Positions 7,726 to 17,168 of a DNA stretch of 64,000 bases are shown piece after piece. The stretch is taken from contig NZ_VLTK01000007.1 of the NCBI RefSeq assembly GCF_007558825.1, positions 204,132-268,131 of the forward strand. Reading direction: 5' to 3'. This DNA is from Brevibacterium aurantiacum (GTDB taxonomy: Bacteria > Actinomycetota > Actinomycetes > Actinomycetales > Brevibacteriaceae). The position numbers and the translations under genes are program-made. Each line of letters begins with the position of its first letter. Position 1 is the first letter of the stretch. The notes under the pieces were generated by a model, which had not been told where the DNA came from, searched no databases, and saw only the letters and a list, made by a program, of their open reading frames with translations.

Positions 7726-8538
7726 GTGACCGTGCATGACCTTGTTCCAGCAGATGTGCTCACAACATCTCCCACCGCCGAAGCGGTCGTCGAGATCGCG
7801 GTGATCGTGGGGCTGAATACGCCGGGGCAGACCTCAGCCTCGACCGCGCTGCAGAAACAGCTGACGATCACCGCGGTCGATTCGATCCATGAGCTCGGCG
7901 GAAGGGCCGTCATCCACGATGTGAGCGATGCCGGCGAACCGGACTATGAGGCGATCGCAGCCGCTGACGGGATCCTCGTCCTCGGTGGGGGAGACGTTGA
8001 CGCGACGATATACGGTCACACCGAGATCGTGCCCAACGAATATGGCAAGGACCGGCGAGCCGATGAGCGTGAGATCGAGATCATCGCCCGCGGGATCGGT
8101 GAGGATTCGATCATGCTGCACCTGTGTCGTGGATCCCAGCTGCTCAATGTGGTCTGCGGGGGCACCTTGATCCCCGATCTCGACCCCTACCACCTCCACA
8201 AAGGGGCCCCAGGGGAGCCGCTCTTCCTCGACGAAGAGGTTCGACTCGAACCAGGGCATATCATCCACGAGCTCTATCAGGTCGAGAAGTTCACTGTCCG
8301 CAACGGACATCATCAGGCCGTCGGTCGGGTCGGCACTGGTCTGTCCGTGGCCGCTCGTGCCGCCGACGGAATCGTCGAAGCAACGGAACGCGTGGACAAC
8401 ACCTGGATCCTCGGTGTGCAGTGGCACCCGGAGGAAGCTGGTGCGAGCAAGGCCGACAGGGACATTCTCTTCTCTGCCTTTCTAGAGCAAGCGCGGGCTC
8501 GGACCCGCTCCCGAGAAACGGCGATTGCGCAGGACTGA
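7726..8538 (+). CDS. Second class I amidotransferase-like gamma-glutamyl hydrolase
   Basis: About 270 residues from a GTG at 7726 (in frame with a longer opening at 7558 that overlaps the previous gene and has no family counterpart). It keeps the same catalytic signatures as its neighbour: ILVLGGGDVDATIYG, nucleophile elbow MLHLCRGSQLLNVVCGG and QWHPEE. The two adjacent hydrolases are clearly diverged paralogues rather than a recent duplication, for example KRYG versus ATIYG after the GG(S/G)D motif. It lies 68 bp downstream of the first copy and ends the cluster. Two hydrolases may act on different intermediates, for instance on the initial conjugate and on the oxidised product. The start codon is uncertain because no strong ribosome-binding site is visible; a GTG at 7732 is also possible. 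Confidence 0.82.
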   Translation: MTVHDLVPADVLTTSPTAEAVVEIAVIVGLNTPGQTSASTALQKQLTITAVDSIHELGGRAVIHDVSDAGEPDYEAIAAADGILVLGGGDVDATIYGHTEIVPNEYGKDRRADEREIEIIARGIGEDSIMLHLCRGSQLLNVVCGGTLIPDLDPYHLHKGAPGEPLFLDEEVRLEPGHIIHELYQVEKFTVRNGHHQAVGRVGTGLSVAARAADGIVEATERVDNTWILGVQWHPEEAGASKADRDILFSAFLEQARARTRSRETAIAQD

Positions 8539-8567
8539 CCCGAAGCTGACCCTAAGCCGACGCTGCC

Positions 8568-8600
8568 CTGACCCCGCGCTGACCCCGCGCTGACCCCGCG
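8568..8600. repeat. 11-bp tandem repeat, three copies
   Basis: CTGACCCCGCG occurs three times head-to-tail at 8568, 8579 and 8590. Just downstream CCGCAGACGACCTCCG occurs at 8612-8627 and 8635-8650. Both lie in the ~300-bp gap between the amine cluster and urease. Origin is probably replication slippage; no function is evident. Confidence 0.85.
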
Positions 8601-8658
8601 CGGCACCCCGTCCGCAGACGACCTCCGCCACCCGCCGCAGACGACCTCCGTCGTGGAC

Positions 8659-8686
8659 TTGACTGCCCAAAAGCGATGGGTAAGGT
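8659..8686 (+). promoter_or_regulatory. Putative urease-operon promoter
   Basis: TTGACT at 8659-8664 and TAAGGT at 8681-8686 are separated by 16 bp, close to the housekeeping sigma consensus. It lies 151 bp upstream of ureA and is the only convincing pair in the gap. An ATG at 8694 is seven bases after the -10, so a leaderless 26-codon ORF (8694-8774, rich in Arg and with two Cys) could be the first thing translated. The promoter call is by eye. Confidence 0.5.
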
Positions 8687-8836
8687 TGCATCTATGAGCG
8701 TATTCTCGCGGGTGAGACGCTGCTTCAGGGTGTCATTCGACGTGCCCTGCCCGGGACTCGAGCACCCGGAGTGACAAGCAGCCTCCGCATCACCTTTGCG
8801 AATTGATACATACCTTTCGAGCGCACCGGGGGAAAA

Positions 8837-9139
8837 GTGTTTCTCAGTTTGTATGAGCAAGAGCGTCTGATGATCTACACGGCCGGAAAATTGGCCCTGG
8901 AGCGCAAAGACCGCGGCCTCAAACTCAACCTGCCCGAAGCGACAGCCGTCATCACCTCCTATCTCCTGGAAGGTGCCAGAGACGGAAACAGCGTTGCCGA
9001 CCTGATGGAATCGGGCCGACACGTGCTCAGCAGAGATGACGTCATGGAAGGGGTACCGGAAATGCTCACCCAGGTTCAGGTCGAGGCGACGTTCGCCGAT
9101 GGGACCAAGCTCGTGACTGTGACAGGACCGCTCCAATGA
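8837..9139 (+). CDS. ureA: Urease subunit gamma
   Basis: A 100-residue protein matching UreA over its full length. The N-terminus (V/M)[18 protein letters not shown] aligns with the usual MxLTPREQEKLLI start, and VTVTGPLQ near the end is the family's HPI-type tail region. Translation starts at GTG 8837 behind GGGGG. UreA is the smallest structural subunit of the nickel enzyme that hydrolyses urea to ammonia and carbon dioxide in the cytoplasm. It opens the operon ureABCFDG and its stop overlaps the ureB start (ATGATGA). Confidence 0.95.
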   Translation: MFLSLYEQERLMIYTAGKLALERKDRGLKLNLPEATAVITSYLLEGARDGNSVADLMESGRHVLSRDDVMEGVPEMLTQVQVEATFADGTKLVTVTGPLQ

Positions 9140-9745
9140 TGAGCAACGAACACGGACCGGCAGGAACGGGACCCGACGACGAGAAGCAGGGCACCAACCC
9201 GTTCGAGAACGAAGAACTCAAGCCCGAGCATCGCGACATCGATGCCGAGCATCCCAGCGATGATCCGGGCCGTGACTACGACGACGTCGAAGCCACCGTG
9301 ATCCAGGAACCGGGCATCGACGAACGTGAGCGGCACCCCTCATCGGGCCCCAGCGGCCCCAGCGAGCCGAGGCGGCCCGGAGCGGGATCCCGCCAGGGCC
9401 CACGCGAGGAGTCCGCAGCACCGGTCACGGCTGCAGATAAGGTCATCCCCGGCCAGATCTTCCTCCGCGATGAACCCGTCGAGATCAACGTCGGCTTGGC
9501 CGTGACGACCCTGCGCGTCGCCAACGTCTCCGATCGTCCGATCCAGGTCGGTTCGCACTTCCACTTCGCTGAGGTCAATCCCGGCTTGGAATTCGACCGC
9601 GGACGGTCCTGGGGCAAGAGACTGAATGTGCTCTCCGGCGGCGCGATGCGCTTCGAGCCGGGGGCCGATGAAGAAGTCGAACTCGTTCCCATACAGGGCG
9701 CACGCATCGCGCTCGGGTTCCGAGGCGAATGCAGAGGAGAGTTGG

Positions 9746-9753
<8 letters not shown>
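9136..9753 (+). CDS. ureB: Urease subunit beta with long disordered N-terminal extension
   Basis: The C-terminal ~105 residues are a canonical Ure[41 protein letters not shown] and [19 protein letters not shown]. UreB is normally about 100-130 residues, but this ORF is 205. The extra ~95 N-terminal residues are acidic and rich in Glu, Asp, Pro, Gly and Ser (for example [20 protein letters not shown]), hence probably disordered. The start at 9136 overlaps the ureA stop by four bases, the same arrangement used throughout this operon, so the extension is likely translated. An internal start close to VIPGQIF is not obvious. The function of the extension is unknown. The gene overlaps ureC by eight bases. 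Confidence 0.93.
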
Positions 9754-11455
<1,702 letters not shown>

Positions 11456-11463
11456 GAACAGGA

Positions 11464-12195
11464 ATGACACGAAGCACCTCACGCGCGACCCTCCTGATGC
11501 TCGGCGACGGGCGACTTCCCTCGGGCGGGTACGCGCACTCCGGTGGGCTCGAACAGGCCATCCGGCAAGGTTGGGTCACCGATGTGTCCGACCTGAAGGA
11601 CTTCCTGCGCGGACGCCTGCACACGACCGGGCTGATGAACGCCGCCTTCGCGGTTTCGGCTCGACATATCGTCGGTGATCACCGGTCCCTCTCCGAGGCG
11701 GGGGACCGTCCCGCGGATACGACCGTGGACGAGACTGCGGAGTCGCTCGCCATTCTCGATGCGGAGTTCTGTGCCCGCACACCCGCCCCGGCCCTGCGCA
11801 CGACGGGGGAGTGGTTGGGGACGCTGATGCTGCGGTCGATGCAGCGAATCCATCCGCATCCGCTGCTTGAGTACCTGCCGAAGGGACTGCAGCAGCCGCT
11901 CGTGTACGGGGCAGTCGGTCGAGCCTTGGAGCTGGGGGCTGCGGAGACGGCGGCCGTCGTGCTCCACGAAGCAGTCACAGGACCGGCCACCGCTGCGGTC
12001 AAGCTCATGAGCATCGACCCCTTCCAAGCCCACGGAGCAATCCTGTCCCTGGGCGAGGAGCTCGACGTCGCCGCGGAAGCAGCCGCCGACTACGAACTCA
12101 CCCCGGCCCGGGACCTGCCCGCACTGAGTTCGCCCCTGTCAGATTTCGCCGCCGAGATGCACGTGAAGGACCATGTTCGACTATTCGCATCCTGA
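11464..12195 (+). CDS. ureF: Urease accessory protein UreF
   Basis: A 243-residue all-helical protein starting eight bases after the ureC stop. The hallmark LMLGDGRLPSGGYAHSGGLE near the N-terminus corresponds to the conserved UreF LxDSxFPxGxFxHSxGLE region. UreF binds UreD on the apo-urease and acts as gate or GTPase-activating partner for UreG during nickel insertion. ureE, often located before ureF, is absent here. The 3' end overlaps ureD by 23 bases, implying translational coupling. Confidence 0.93.
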   Translation: MTRSTSRATLLMLGDGRLPSGGYAHSGGLEQAIRQGWVTDVSDLKDFLRGRLHTTGLMNAAFAVSARHIVGDHRSLSEAGDRPADTTVDETAESLAILDAEFCARTPAPALRTTGEWLGTLMLRSMQRIHPHPLLEYLPKGLQQPLVYGAVGRALELGAAETAAVVLHEAVTGPATAAVKLMSIDPFQAHGAILSLGEELDVAAEAAADYELTPARDLPALSSPLSDFAAEMHVKDHVRLFAS

Positions 12196-13066
12196 GAGCA
12201 GGACTCCCGGCACCGTGTACTCTGCCGAGGTGAAACCCAATGGCCCCAGCGGCATGACGTGCCGGGCCTCTGTGGCGACCGAGCTGAGCGAGCCCGGCCG
12301 GCCGGGAACACGCGTGTCGGGCCTGCGCGCCCAAGCCCCACTGGTGCCGCGACCCACCGGCGCCAGCGGCCACGAACCCTATATCGATCGAGATCCGAAT
12401 GCCGCCCGCATCGCCCTGACCTCGGGAGCAGCCGGGCCACTCGGCGGGGACCACTACCGTTTCGACGTAAGCGTCGGCGAGGGTTCGAGCCTGCTCATCC
12501 GTGAAGTCTCGGCCACCCTCGTGCTTCCTGGCGTCCACGGTCACCCCTCATTGTTGGAATCACGCGCCCACGTCGGCGAGGCAGCGACCCTGGTGTGGGT
12601 GCCGGAGCCGGTGATCGCGGCGAAGGGGTGCCGCCACACGCACACCGTCGACATCGACCTCGCGGCCGACGCGCGACTCTTCTACCGCGAAGAGCTCGTC
12701 CTCGGCCGTCACGGCGAAGACCCTGGAGACCTCAGCTCCGCCTTGACCGTCCGCCGAGGCGGTGCTCCGCTGAGCGTTCAACGCTTCGACCTGGGACCGA
12801 ACAGCCCCGGCTTCGACTCACCCGCCGTGGCAGGACGAGGACTGGGCGTCGGTTCCATCGTCATCGTCGACCCCGAGGGCGGACTGCCGAAAGAGACCGT
12901 GGTCATCGACCCGCAGACCGCGATCCTGCCCGTCGACGACACCTGCGTGCAGATCACTGCGGTCGGGTCTGACGGTCTGGCGCTGCGCAAACGCCTCGAC
13001 GCCGCACTCACGCACATCGGCGAACCCTGGGGCCGCGAACAGACCTGGTCCGCAGTTCCACGATGA
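12173..13066 (+). CDS. ureD: Urease accessory protein UreD (UreH)
   Basis: A 297-residue beta-rich protein. Family features include a GGDHYRFDVSVGEGSSLLI stretch (canonical GGDxxxxxxxxxxGa), PEPVIAAKGCRHTHTVDIDL, and LFYREELVLGRHGEDPG. UreD is the scaffold that docks the UreF-UreG complex onto urease and provides a nickel channel. Its start lies inside the ureF 3' end. The N-terminal ~65 residues before the core are longer than usual, and a later start cannot be excluded. Confidence 0.88.
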   Translation: MFDYSHPESRTPGTVYSAEVKPNGPSGMTCRASVATELSEPGRPGTRVSGLRAQAPLVPRPTGASGHEPYIDRDPNAARIALTSGAAGPLGGDHYRFDVSVGEGSSLLIREVSATLVLPGVHGHPSLLESRAHVGEAATLVWVPEPVIAAKGCRHTHTVDIDLAADARLFYREELVLGRHGEDPGDLSSALTVRRGGAPLSVQRFDLGPNSPGFDSPAVAGRGLGVGSIVIVDPEGGLPKETVVIDPQTAILPVDDTCVQITAVGSDGLALRKRLDAALTHIGEPWGREQTWSAVPR

Positions 13067-13127
13067 CCCCCACGACTGACCTGACATCCACAACCTACAA
13101 GAGCCATCACGAAGAGAAGGAGAGACA

Positions 13128-13859
13128 ATGACCACTGGAAAACGAGCACTTCGCTTGGGCATCGCCGGGCCTGTCGGCACCGGCAAGAGCTCCTCGATCG
13201 CCAATATCTGCACCGCGCTCGCGCAGGAGTTCCGCATCGGCGTCATCACGAATGACATCTACACCGATGAGGACGCACGCTTCCTCAAGGCCGCAGGAGT
13301 CCTGCCCGAAGAACGCATCCGCGCCGTCGAGACCGGCGCCTGCCCGCACACCGCCATCCGTGACGACGTGAGCATGAACCTGCTGGCCGTCGAGGCCCTC
13401 GAAGAGGACTTCGACCCCCTCGACATCGTCCTCATCGAATCCGGCGGCGACAACCTCACCGCCACATTCTCACCAGCACTCGTCGACGCCCAGCTCTTCG
13501 TCCTCGATGTCGCCGGCGGCGGTGACGTGGCACGCAAGGGCGGACCGGGAATCGGTCGCGCCGACCTCCTGATCATCAACAAGATCGACCTCGGCCCGCA
13601 CGTCGATGTCGACGTCGACCTCATGCTCGAGGACGCGAAGAAGGCTCGCGAGGGCGGGCCGGTGCTCGGAGTCTCTCGCAAGGTCCCCGAAACCGTTGAC
13701 GCACTGGCCGACTGGGTCCGCGAGGTCCACGCCCGTTTCGACAAGGGCGATCACACCCCGATCGACCCTGGTCCGATGGCCCCGCACTTCCACGCCGAGG
13801 AAGAAGGCGAAGGCTATATGCACACCCATGCCGAAGGTGGAGAAGCCCACCAGCACTGA
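13128..13859 (+). CDS. ureG: Urease accessory GTPase UreG with His-rich C-terminal tail
   Basis: A 243-residue SIMIBI GTPase. The P-loop GPVGTGKSS, the nickel-binding CPH motif in VETGACPHTAIRDD, LIESGGDNLTATFSPAL and the NKID guanine-specificity motif are all present. UreG normally ends around 205-230 residues. Here the last ~25 residues contain six histidines with many Glu (HFHAEEEGEGYMHTHAEGG, ending AHQH). Histidine-rich tails are usually on UreE or at the UreG N-terminus. AAGGAGAG sits shortly before the ATG. GTP hydrolysis by UreG drives nickel delivery to UreC. Because no ureE is present in the operon, the tail may provide metal binding; that is inference. Confidence 0.96.
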   Translation: MTTGKRALRLGIAGPVGTGKSSSIANICTALAQEFRIGVITNDIYTDEDARFLKAAGVLPEERIRAVETGACPHTAIRDDVSMNLLAVEALEEDFDPLDIVLIESGGDNLTATFSPALVDAQLFVLDVAGGGDVARKGGPGIGRADLLIINKIDLGPHVDVDVDLMLEDAKKAREGGPVLGVSRKVPETVDALADWVREVHARFDKGDHTPIDPGPMAPHFHAEEEGEGYMHTHAEGGEAHQH

Positions 13860-13873
13860 ACTGAGTCGACCAT

Positions 13874-15466
13874 ATGAAACGAAGGACCGCCTCGGCGCTG
13901 GTGGCCTCTGTGGGGGCGCTCGCACTCGCACTCTCTGCATGCGAGGCTCCCGACGGCGGCGACTCGCAGCTGGTCATCGGCACCGAGGACCTCGGCGGAT
14001 ACAACCCCGTCAACGGCTATTCCGTCGACGGAAACTCCCCCTTCTACGACGGCCTGCTGCGCCTGCAGGAGGACCCGGGAACTGGACAGATGCCGGACCT
14101 GACACCGGCGCTGGCAGCCGCGGAACCGAAGGCGAATGAGGACTCGAGCGCATGGACGGTGAAACTGCGTGAGGGCGTGACGTTCTCCGATGGCTCCGCT
14201 TTCGATGCGCAGGACGTGGCCGCCACCTATCGGGCCATCATCGACCCAGATTCCGCCTCGGAAGTCGTCGATGCCTTCCGGACGATCGAGGACATCGAGA
14301 CACCGGATGAGTCCACCGTCGTCTTCCGATTGAGTGAGCCGACGCCCACGTTCGTCTCACGGCTGACCCTTGGGATCCTGCCCAGCGAGGCCATCGAGAA
14401 GGGCACGCCGGCCGCCGACTGGAGCGTCAACAGCGAACCCGTCGGCACCGGTGCCTACGTCCTGGAATCCCTGACCTCGGACACCGCCGTGCTCAAGGCC
14501 AGGGACGACTATTGGCGCACCACTCCTGAACTGAAATCGGTGACGATCCAGGCTTTCGCGGATTCCTCCGCGCTGGCGGCAGCAGTCTCAGACGGCAAGG
14601 TCTCCGGGGCAGCCGTGCCACCGCGCTCGGTCGACAAGATCGCGGGGGAGGACCATGAGATCGTCACCGCGAGAACCGCCGACTGGCGCGGACTGACCCT
14701 GCCCTCCGACAACCCGTTCACCGCTTCGACGACCGTGCGCAAGGCACTCAACATCGCCATCGACCGGAACAAGATCGTCGATGAGGTCCTCGCCGGCCAC
14801 GGCACACCGGCCTCGACCCCGGTCGGAGAGTTCTACGGCGATGCCTACGAACCCTCGGCCAACTTCGAACTCGACGTCAAGGCAGCGCAGAGAATGCTCG
14901 ACGAAGCCGGATGGAAGAAGGGTGACGACGGCCTTCGTTCCAAGAACGGTCAGAGCGCGAACATCCCGTTCACCTATCCCGCCGGTGACTCCGTGCGCGG
15001 GGACATCGCCGCCGAGGTCGCCGCCCAGCTCAAACCCTTGGGTATCACCGTCGAGGTCGAAGCCGGCGAATGGGACGAGATCGAGAAGTCCATGACCAGG
15101 CAGGCGATCGTCTACGCCGGTGGGGAACAGCCCTACAACATCGATCACCAGATCAGGGCGGCGCTGCATACCCACACAAGCACCTCCGGGGTCTTTGACA
15201 ATCCCTCCGACGTGGAAATTCCCGGAGCTGATGAACTCCTCGACCGTGCCGCCGAGGAGACCGATGAGGCGAAGGCGAACGCGGACTACCGCCGGGTCCA
15301 GGACCTCTACATGGACGACCCCAGCTACCTCATCGTCGCCTTCCTCGAACACACCTATGTCGCCGACACCGACGGCTGGGACGTTCCGGATGCCACGTTC
15401 GAACCCCACGTCCACGGCTCCGACTGGGGTCCATGGTGGAATCTGGCGGACTGGACGAAGAGCTGA
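13874..15466 (+). CDS. ABC transporter substrate-binding lipoprotein, peptide/nickel family
   Basis: A 530-residue SBP_bac_5 (DppA/NikA/OppA) protein. It has a lipoprotein signal with lipobox LSAC at residues ~19-22, then a typical WTVKLREGVTFSDGSAFDAQ segment and GTGAYVLESL. It begins 14 bases after ureG, and four transporter genes follow with overlaps, making one urease-transporter operon. Position next to urease and absence of any peptidase gene make nickel (perhaps as a chelate) the likely cargo; a short peptide is the alternative. The mature lipoprotein would be anchored on the outer face of the membrane. Metal ligands cannot be assigned from sequence. Confidence 0.88.
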   Translation: MKRRTASALVASVGALALALSACEAPDGGDSQLVIGTEDLGGYNPVNGYSVDGNSPFYDGLLRLQEDPGTGQMPDLTPALAAAEPKANEDSSAWTVKLREGVTFSDGSAFDAQDVAATYRAIIDPDSASEVVDAFRTIEDIETPDESTVVFRLSEPTPTFVSRLTLGILPSEAIEKGTPAADWSVNSEPVGTGAYVLESLTSDTAVLKARDDYWRTTPELKSVTIQAFADSSALAAAVSDGKVSGAAVPPRSVDKIAGEDHEIVTARTADWRGLTLPSDNPFTASTTVRKALNIAIDRNKIVDEVLAGHGTPASTPVGEFYGDAYEPSANFELDVKAAQRMLDEAGWKKGDDGLRSKNGQSANIPFTYPAGDSVRGDIAAEVAAQLKPLGITVEVEAGEWDEIEKSMTRQAIVYAGGEQPYNIDHQIRAALHTHTSTSGVFDNPSDVEIPGADELLDRAAEETDEAKANADYRRVQDLYMDDPSYLIVAFLEHTYVADTDGWDVPDATFEPHVHGSDWGPWWNLADWTKS

Positions 15467-16392
15467 GGGGCGCCGTGGCCAGGCGCGTCGTGCGTCGCTG
15501 CGCGATCATCTGCGGCGGGATGCTCCTTGCAGTCCTGGCCGCTGGTGCGGGCGTGTTCGCTTTGGCCGCGGCCTCACCGACGAACCCTCTGGCCCACACC
15601 GTCGGCAGCTGGGAGTTCGCCTCCGAGCAGGCACGAGCCGACCTCGAAGCCGCCTACCACTCCGGTGGGTGGCTCTCCGCTTGGTGGCAGTGGCTGATCA
15701 CGGCGGTGACCACGGGTGACCTGGGCTATTCCCGGATCCTCCACGCTCCGGTCGCAGAGATCGTGGCTTCCCGCGGACTCAACACCATCGCCGCCAGCGT
15801 CTGCGCCGCCGCCATCACTGTGATCGTGGTGGGTGCGGTGGCGATCGCGCTGGCCCGCTTCCCGGGACTGGCACAGAGTTCGAGCGCCTCGGGCGTCCTC
15901 GGCGCCTGGCTGGCAGTGCCCTCGTTCCTCATCGCGTTGATCATCGTCGTGGTGTGGGGCGCTTCACTGCCCAACCCCGCCACCAGTGCCCCGATCACCC
16001 TGACCCCCGGGGTGGCGATCACGATCGCGCTCGCCTGGGCCGCCCCGCTCATCGCCGCGGCCCGTTCTGCTGCCGCCGAGGTGTGGTCGACGCCGTGGGC
16101 CCGTGCACTGATCGGCCGGGGATTTGGCCACAGCGCCCGGATCCGCACGGTTCTGCCCACCGTGCTCGGCGCCGTGCGCAGCCCAGCACTGGTCTATCTG
16201 CCCACCATCGTCCTCGGCGAGGCCGCCGTCGAAGCGGTGCTGGCCTATCCGGGGCTGGGCAACGCACTCGTCCAAGCCGCCGCCGGAGCCGATCTTCCGC
16301 TGCTGGCCACCGTCACCTCGATCGCGGCGGGAATGACGACAGGACTCGTGCTGCTGGTGCACACCGCGACGGCCCGTGGTGATCGGTCATGA
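15433..16392 (+). CDS. ABC transporter permease, DppB/NikB type
   Basis: Up to 319 residues with about six hydrophobic helices and the EAA loop region near ARALIGRGFGHSARIRTVLP, followed by GEAAVEAVLAYPGLGNAL, typical of the BPD_transp_1 domain. The longest frame starts at ATG 15433, overlapping the binding-protein gene by 34 bases. A GTG at 15475 directly behind GAGGGG is an attractive alternative, since it lies 8 bp after the preceding stop and starts just before the first charged/hydrophobic segment. It forms the membrane channel with the next gene; ATGA overlap at its 3' end. Confidence 0.87.
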   Translation: MVESGGLDEELRGAVARRVVRRCAIICGGMLLAVLAAGAGVFALAAASPTNPLAHTVGSWEFASEQARADLEAAYHSGGWLSAWWQWLITAVTTGDLGYSRILHAPVAEIVASRGLNTIAASVCAAAITVIVVGAVAIALARFPGLAQSSSASGVLGAWLAVPSFLIALIIVVVWGASLPNPATSAPITLTPGVAITIALAWAAPLIAAARSAAAEVWSTPWARALIGRGFGHSARIRTVLPTVLGAVRSPALVYLPTIVLGEAAVEAVLAYPGLGNALVQAAAGADLPLLATVTSIAAGMTTGLVLLVHTATARGDRS

Positions 16393-17168
16393 GAACTCGA
16401 CTGCCGATCGTCGCCATCGCAGTTGTTCTGGTGGCGCTCATCTTCGGCCGCTTCCTGCCGACGCAGACCACTGATTTCGCGAACTCCCTGCTGCCACCCG
16501 GAGACGGTGGACTGGCTGGAACCGATCATTACGGGCGCAGCGTCTTCCGAACCACCTGGACCGCGGCCGGGGGATCGGCTCTTGCCGCACTCATCACAGC
16601 CTCGGCGACAACTCTCATCGGGGCCGCCATCGGAGTCGTGTCCACCCTGTCGCGGGCATTGTCGAAGATGTCGACCGCCCTGCTCATCGCCACCGTCACC
16701 GTGCCCTCGATGCTGCTGACCTTCATCGTCGTGGGCATCCTCGGCGGGGGACGAGAAGCGATCATGGTCACGGTGGCACTCACGCACTGGCCGATCGCGG
16801 CCCAGCTCATCGGGCCGAAGCTCAGCGAAGAATGGAACTCCGGGTGGGTGCGCTTCGACCGCCGCCTCGGCGCCACCCGCCGTCAGATCCTGACCTGGCA
16901 TCTGCTCCCGGCCGTCTGGGGGCGAGTGGCCGCGGCCATGGCGATCACCTTCCCCTCAGCCGTCGTCCACGAGGCCACCACCTCGTTTCTGGGCATCGGA
17001 GTCGACCCTGCCGCGGTGTCCCTGGGTCCGCTCATCGCCTGGGGTCGCAACGACATGACCGTGGGAGCATGGTGGACACTGCTCGTCCCGACGCTGGCAC
17101 TCATGCTGCTGCTCCTGCCGCCGACGATCATGTCCCGCCGACTCGGAGAAAGGCCGCGATCACTGTGA
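16389..17168 (+). CDS. ABC transporter permease, DppC/NikC type
   Basis: A 259-residue inner-membrane protein with about six predicted helices. GTDHYGRSVFRTTW near residue 45 is the conserved GTDxxGRDxxSR motif that opens NikC/DppC-type permeases, and FLGIGVDPAAVSLGPLIAWG near the end is the conserved C-terminal loop. The start overlaps the previous stop by ATGA and its stop overlaps the following ATPase by four bases (GTGA). It heterodimerises with the NikB-like permease. Confidence 0.88.
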   Translation: MRTRLPIVAIAVVLVALIFGRFLPTQTTDFANSLLPPGDGGLAGTDHYGRSVFRTTWTAAGGSALAALITASATTLIGAAIGVVSTLSRALSKMSTALLIATVTVPSMLLTFIVVGILGGGREAIMVTVALTHWPIAAQLIGPKLSEEWNSGWVRFDRRLGATRRQILTWHLLPAVWGRVAAAMAITFPSAVVHEATTSFLGIGVDPAAVSLGPLIAWGRNDMTVGAWWTLLVPTLALMLLLLPPTIMSRRLGERPRSL

